Of a DNA stretch of 9,450 nucleotides, positions 6,511 to 9,450 are shown in pieces. This stretch comes from Reyranella sp. GTDB lineage: Bacteria > Pseudomonadota > Alphaproteobacteria > Reyranellales > Reyranellaceae. Position 1 is the first letter of the stretch. The number at the start of each line of letters is the position of its first letter. A program made the translations under genes and the position numbers. The stretch spans positions 1 to 9,450 of the forward strand of contig JAUXRT010000465.1 in assembly GCA_030681635.1 (NCBI GenBank), given 5' to 3'. A model generated the notes under the pieces. That model was not told the origin of the DNA. It searched no databases and worked only from the letters and a program-made list of their open reading frames with translations.

Positions 6511-7782
6511 ATGCGGCTGCTGATCGAGCACGCGACAGTCTGGGATGGCAGCGGCGCCGCGCCGTTTCCGGGCCAGGTGTTGATCGAGGGCGAGCGCATC
6601 GTGGCCGTGGCCCCCGCCACCCAGATCGTGGCCGCGGCCGAGGGCGCCGAACGGCTCGACGCCGGTGGCAAATTCCTGATGCCCGGCCTGGTCGAGGGCC
6701 ATGCCCATCTCTCCTTCGTCGACACGCCACGCGGCACGGCCCTGGGCGAGCTGCCGCCCGAAGACCACGCGCTCCTCACGATGGATGCGGCGCGCAAACT
6801 GCTGGGGGCTGGCTTCACCAGCGCCTGTTCGGCGGCGGCGGCCAAGATCCGCCTCGACGTCGCGGTGCGCGACGCCATCGAGCGCGGCCACACCGACGGG
6901 CCGCGGCTGCTGGCGGCAAGCCCCGAGCTCACGGTGACCGGCGGACTCGGCGATGGGCGTCGCCTGCACCTGCACCAGGAAAGCTTCGGCGTTGCCGTCG
7001 ATGGGCCCGACGAGGTCCGGCGCATGGCCCGGCTCTGCCTGCGCGAGGGCTGCGATATCATCAAACTCAACATCTCGGGCGATGTTGGCACCGAATCGGC
7101 GCTGGCGGAGACCACGGTCATGACCGACGCCGAGATCGCGGCGGGCGTCGAAGCGGCACACACGATAGGTCGGCGGGTCGCGGCGCATGCGCGGGCCTCC
7201 AACTCGGTGAAGAAGGCGCTGCGCCATGGCGTCGACATCATCTATCATTGCGACTTCGCCGACGAGGAGGCGCTCGACATGCTCGAGGCCGCCAAGGACC
7301 GCATCTTCACCGGCCCAGCGATCGGCCTCGTGGTGAACAGGCTGAACAATCTGCGCGGCGACAACTCGGTGCAGGGGCAGCTTTCCCTCTCGCGGCTAAA
7401 ACCGCTCTATGAGGCGACCTGCCGCGTCCATCACGAAATGCGCCGGCGCGGTATCCGTATCGTGGTCGGCGGCGACTATGGCTTCGCCGCCACCCCGCAG
7501 GGCACCAACGCGCGCGACCTGGAACATTTCGTGACACACTTCGGCTTCAGTGCCAGCGAGGCGCTTCAGGCCGCGACTCGCACCGGCGGCGAGATCATGA
7601 TGCGCAGCCACGAACTCGGTCAGGTCAAGCCGGGCTTCCTCGCTGATCTGCTGCTGATCGATGGCGACCCGCTGCAGGACGTGCGCGTGCTGCAAGACAA
7701 GAAGCGCCTCGCGATGATCATGAAGGGCGGCGTGCGCTATGTGCCGTGCGAAGGCGCGCCACACGTACGGCGGCTGCATTAG
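6511..7782 (+). CDS. Metal-dependent amidohydrolase (imidazolonepropionase-like, COG1228 type)
   Basis: A hydrolase of the amidohydrolase superfamily, probably acting on an amide, cyclic imide or dipeptide bond in the cytoplasm. The 423-aa protein starts with the usual beta-sandwich strand (MRLLIEHATVWDGSG), returns to it at the C-terminus (GFLADLLLIDGDPL), and has the TIM-barrel between. Metal and catalytic residues are all visible: His64 and His66 in GHAH, Lys185 (the likely carboxylated bridging Lys) in DIIKLN, His226 in AAHARA, His246 in IYHCDF, and Asp322 in GGDYGF. This set fits a binuclear enzyme of the group that includes Xaa-Pro/Xaa-Arg dipeptidases and related hydrolases annotated as imidazolonepropionase-like. 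No histidine-utilisation genes are nearby, so a hutI role is unlikely. ATG 6511 is chosen for the AGGGGGG at 6499-6505; an upstream in-frame ATG at 6460 would add 17 uncharacteristic residues. The stop codon abuts that of the convergent flavoprotein gene with no spacer. Confidence 0.92.
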   Translation: MRLLIEHATVWDGSGAAPFPGQVLIEGERIVAVAPATQIVAAAEGAERLDAGGKFLMPGLVEGHAHLSFVDTPRGTALGELPPEDHALLTMDAARKLLGAGFTSACSAAAAKIRLDVAVRDAIERGHTDGPRLLAASPELTVTGGLGDGRRLHLHQESFGVAVDGPDEVRRMARLCLREGCDIIKLNISGDVGTESALAETTVMTDAEIAAGVEAAHTIGRRVAAHARASNSVKKALRHGVDIIYHCDFADEEALDMLEAAKDRIFTGPAIGLVVNRLNNLRGDNSVQGQLSLSRLKPLYEATCRVHHEMRRRGIRIVVGGDYGFAATPQGTNARDLEHFVTHFGFSASEALQAATRTGGEIMMRSHELGQVKPGFLADLLLIDGDPLQDVRVLQDKKRLAMIMKGGVRYVPCEGAPHVRRLH

Positions 7783-7785
7783 CTA
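7780..7785. other. Abutting convergent stop codons
   Basis: The hexamer TAGCTA holds the TAG of the amidohydrolase (7780-7782) and, on the other strand, the TAG of the flavoprotein (7783-7785). There is no intergenic base, so any terminator for either transcript must lie inside the opposing coding region. No hairpin plus T-run was seen here. Confidence 0.9.
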
Positions 7786-8862
7786 CTTGGGACGCGGCTC
7801 CTCGATGCGCCGGTCCGGGTGCACGAGTTTGCCCCGTCGCATCAGTTTCACCGCCTCGATGAGCGCGCGGGCGGCGTTGCGCGTCTCCTCCTGAAAGCCG
7901 GTGTCCTCGTCGAGCGCGAGGTGGCTCTCGGCATAGCTCTCATAGTAGCCGACATAGCGGTCGATCTCGGCCTGGTGGCCGGCGCCGATCAGGCCCATGT
8001 CGCCCAGCCAGTCCGAGAGCGAGCGGCGAAGGTTCTCCGCACCCGCGACGTCACCATGTACCACGAGCGAGAAAGTACGGCCGGCGAGGTGGCGCGGATA
8101 GTCCCAGCCCTTCCGCTCGATCGCCTTGGCCTTGTCGGGGTCCTTGCCCGACGTCGATGTCGGGTCGGGGTTGCCGCCGTCGGCACAGACCAGCCGGTCG
8201 ATCATCGCCTTCAGCACGGTCGGCGCCTGGTACCAGTGCACCGGCGTCACGATCATGATGCCGTGCGCGGCTGCCCACATCGGATAGATGTCGTTCATCC
8301 AGTCGTTCGTCTGGTCGTAGGCGTGGTTGGGATAGCAGGAGCATGGCCAGTGGCAGAGCGGCATCGCCGTCGAGACGCAGGCCTTGCAGGGATGGATATG
8401 CAGGCTGCGTTCCGACACGATTCGGCTGAGGTCGAGAAATTCGACCTCGAAGCCGCGTTCGCGCTGGAACACCCGCTGGGCAATCTTGGCCAGCCTCCAG
8501 GTCTTGGACTCCTCGCCGGGGCAGGTCTGATTGCTGCGCGGCGAGCCGTTGATCAGCAGGATGCGCGACTTCCCACGAGCCGATTTCTGCTGCCGCTCGG
8601 CCAGGCGGATCGCCGCGTGCGCCGCCAGCCATTCGACGGAAAGCTCGTAGTCGGGATCGGCGAAGCCCGCGCCGGCGCGGCGGGTGCGGGGTGCCTTGCG
8701 GTCGTCCTTGTAGGCTTCCCAGGCGATGGCGAGGATCTTTTCGATGTCGTCGTCGAGGGGTGTGAAGGCGGGATCGTAGTAGCGCCGGCGCAACCGCCGT
8801 TCGAACTCCACCTTGTCGAGTGTCGTGCTGGGCATGCCCTTGCGGGCTTTCAGACGAGTCAT
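7783..8862 (-). CDS. Flavodoxin-fold NAD(P)H-dependent FMN oxidoreductase-like protein
   Basis: Probably a cytoplasmic FMN-binding oxidoreductase of the NADPH-dependent FMN reductase/flavodoxin-2 group. The 359-aa product has an extra N-terminal part of about 98 residues, charged and probably helical, including YYDPAFTPLDDDIEKILAIA (29-48). The flavodoxin-like domain starts with strand and phosphate loop ILLINGSPRS (101-110). GIMIVTPVHWYQAP (201-214) followed by LKAMIDR (217-223) is the typical second FMN-contacting loop and helix. A cysteine cluster lies between them: Cys159, 162, 170, 174 and 176 (C-x2-C-x6-C-x3-C-x-C). It resembles, but does not equal, the cluster motif of iron-sulfur flavoproteins, so it might bind Fe-S or zinc. 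The start at 8862 follows GGGAGG at 8867-8872. An in-frame ATG at 8889 would bypass this RBS. It lies 75 bp downstream of the dioxygenase gene on the same strand, so co-transcription is likely. A redox role with that enzyme is possible but unproven. Confidence 0.88.
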   Translation of the reverse strand: MTRLKARKGMPSTTLDKVEFERRLRRRYYDPAFTPLDDDIEKILAIAWEAYKDDRKAPRTRRAGAGFADPDYELSVEWLAAHAAIRLAERQQKSARGKSRILLINGSPRSNQTCPGEESKTWRLAKIAQRVFQRERGFEVEFLDLSRIVSERSLHIHPCKACVSTAMPLCHWPCSCYPNHAYDQTNDWMNDIYPMWAAAHGIMIVTPVHWYQAPTVLKAMIDRLVCADGGNPDPTSTSGKDPDKAKAIERKGWDYPRHLAGRTFSLVVHGDVAGAENLRRSLSDWLGDMGLIGAGHQAEIDRYVGYYESYAESHLALDEDTGFQEETRNAARALIEAVKLMRRGKLVHPDRRIEEPRPK

Positions 8863-8937
8863 GATTCCTCCCGGGACCAACACCCTCAACGCCCGAAGGT
8901 GCCCGGACGTTGCGATGCCAGTCTCGGCAGAAAGGAC

Positions 8938-9450
8938 CTACGCCGCCACCTGTGCTGCCGTGGGGCCATCGCCGGCCAGGGTGGTCCGGCGCATGTCGCG
9001 CGGCTCGTGGGCCGGGAAGGGGCGGGCGCGGTGCATGGTCTGGCGATTGTCCCACATCACCAGGTCGTCCACCCTCCATTTGTGGGTGTAGACGAACTCG
9101 CGCTGGGTCGCATGCTCGATCAGGTCGCGCAGGAAGGCGCGCGCCTCCGGCATCGGCCAGCCGACGATGCCGCCGGCGTGCGACGCGAGGTAGAGCGACT
9201 TGGCGCCAGTCACCGGATGGGTGCGGACCATGCATTGCCGGACCGGCCTAAAACGCTCGCGCTCCTCGTCGGTGAAATCGGTGAAGCCGATGAGCTGGCG
9301 CGAGAACATCTGGGAGTGCTCGCACACCATGTCCTCGACCTCGGCCTTCGTTTCGTCGTCCAGCGCATCGTAGGCCGCTCGCATGTCGGCGAACTGGGTG
9401 TTGCCGCCCTTCGACGGGATGCTGACGGCATGCAGCAGCGAGTACTTGGC
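8938..9450 (-). CDS. TfdA/TauD-type Fe(II)/2-oxoglutarate-dependent dioxygenase (5' end off the window)
   Basis: The C-terminal 170 residues of a non-haem iron dioxygenase, which couples 2-oxoglutarate decarboxylation to hydroxylation and often cleavage of small anionic compounds. The reading frame enters open at the right edge, so the start and the first two iron ligands (HxD) are missing. The fragment begins AKYSLLHAV and contains the family block GGNTQFADMRAAYDAL (15-30), LYLASHAGGIVGWP, and HATQREFVY followed by WRVDDLVMWDNR. The third iron ligand would be His140 of the fragment (TMHRA). Arg151 and Arg155 lie 11 and 15 residues beyond it, the same spacing as TauD His255/Arg266/Arg270, which bind iron, 2-oxoglutarate and the substrate sulfonate. 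This implies an anionic substrate. Similarity by eye is closer to TfdA (2,4-D dioxygenase type) than to taurine enzymes, but the substrate cannot be fixed, so no symbol is given. Likely first gene of a unit with the flavoprotein. Confidence 0.92.
   Translation of the reverse strand, partial: AKYSLLHAVSIPSKGGNTQFADMRAAYDALDDETKAEVEDMVCEHSQMFSRQLIGFTDFTDEERERFRPVRQCMVRTHPVTGAKSLYLASHAGGIVGWPMPEARAFLRDLIEHATQREFVYTHKWRVDDLVMWDNRQTMHRARPFPAHEPRDMRRTTLAGDGPTAAQVAA

Noticed and set aside
8051..9235. 394-codon minus-strand frame bridging the flavoprotein and dioxygenase genes
   Set aside because: It spans two well-supported genes in a different frame with Arg/Pro-rich sequence, so it is a shadow and not a fusion.

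Overview
This window is GC-rich chromosomal DNA that most resembles an alphaproteobacterium of the soil or freshwater type (Reyranella or Bradyrhizobium-like). That placement is an inference from strong G/C third-position bias, GGAGG-type ribosome binding sites, and the mix of a LivK-type binding protein, a GMC oxidoreductase and a TfdA-type dioxygenase. No rRNA, tRNA, CRISPR array, transposase or phage gene was seen.

Layout, left to right. (1) 1-697, minus: a GH25-family lysozyme-like lipoprotein whose 3' end lies off the left edge. (2) 779/788-2380, plus: a complete FAD-dependent GMC oxidoreductase. It is divergent from the lysozyme across an 81-bp gap holding a candidate promoter and a perfect 14-bp palindrome. 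(3) 2406-3611, minus: the periplasmic substrate-binding protein of a branched-chain-amino-acid-type ABC transporter, with no permease or ATPase genes beside it. (4) 3714-6223, minus: a three-gene cluster of exported proteins, transcribed in the order subtilisin-like serine protease, 114-aa four-cysteine protein, 120-aa four-cysteine protein. The two small proteins are paralogues of each other. (5) 6511-7782, plus: a cytoplasmic metal-dependent amidohydrolase. It is divergent from the protease across a 287-bp non-coding region. (6) 7783-8862 and 8938-9450, minus: a likely two-gene unit in which a TfdA/TauD-type Fe(II)/2-oxoglutarate dioxygenase (5' end off the right edge) is followed by a flavodoxin-fold NAD(P)H:FMN oxidoreductase-like protein.

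How the genes may work together. The dioxygenase, flavoprotein, amidohydrolase, GMC oxidoreductase and orphan binding protein look like accessory catabolic functions for uptake and oxidation or hydrolysis of small organic compounds, but the sequence does not show that they share one pathway. The most unusual unit is the protease cluster. It joins a subtilase with an atypical His motif and an EF-hand-like loop in a large insert to two downstream secreted four-cysteine paralogues of unknown function. The first of these overlaps the protease stop codon, so co-expression and a shared periplasmic or extracellular role are likely.
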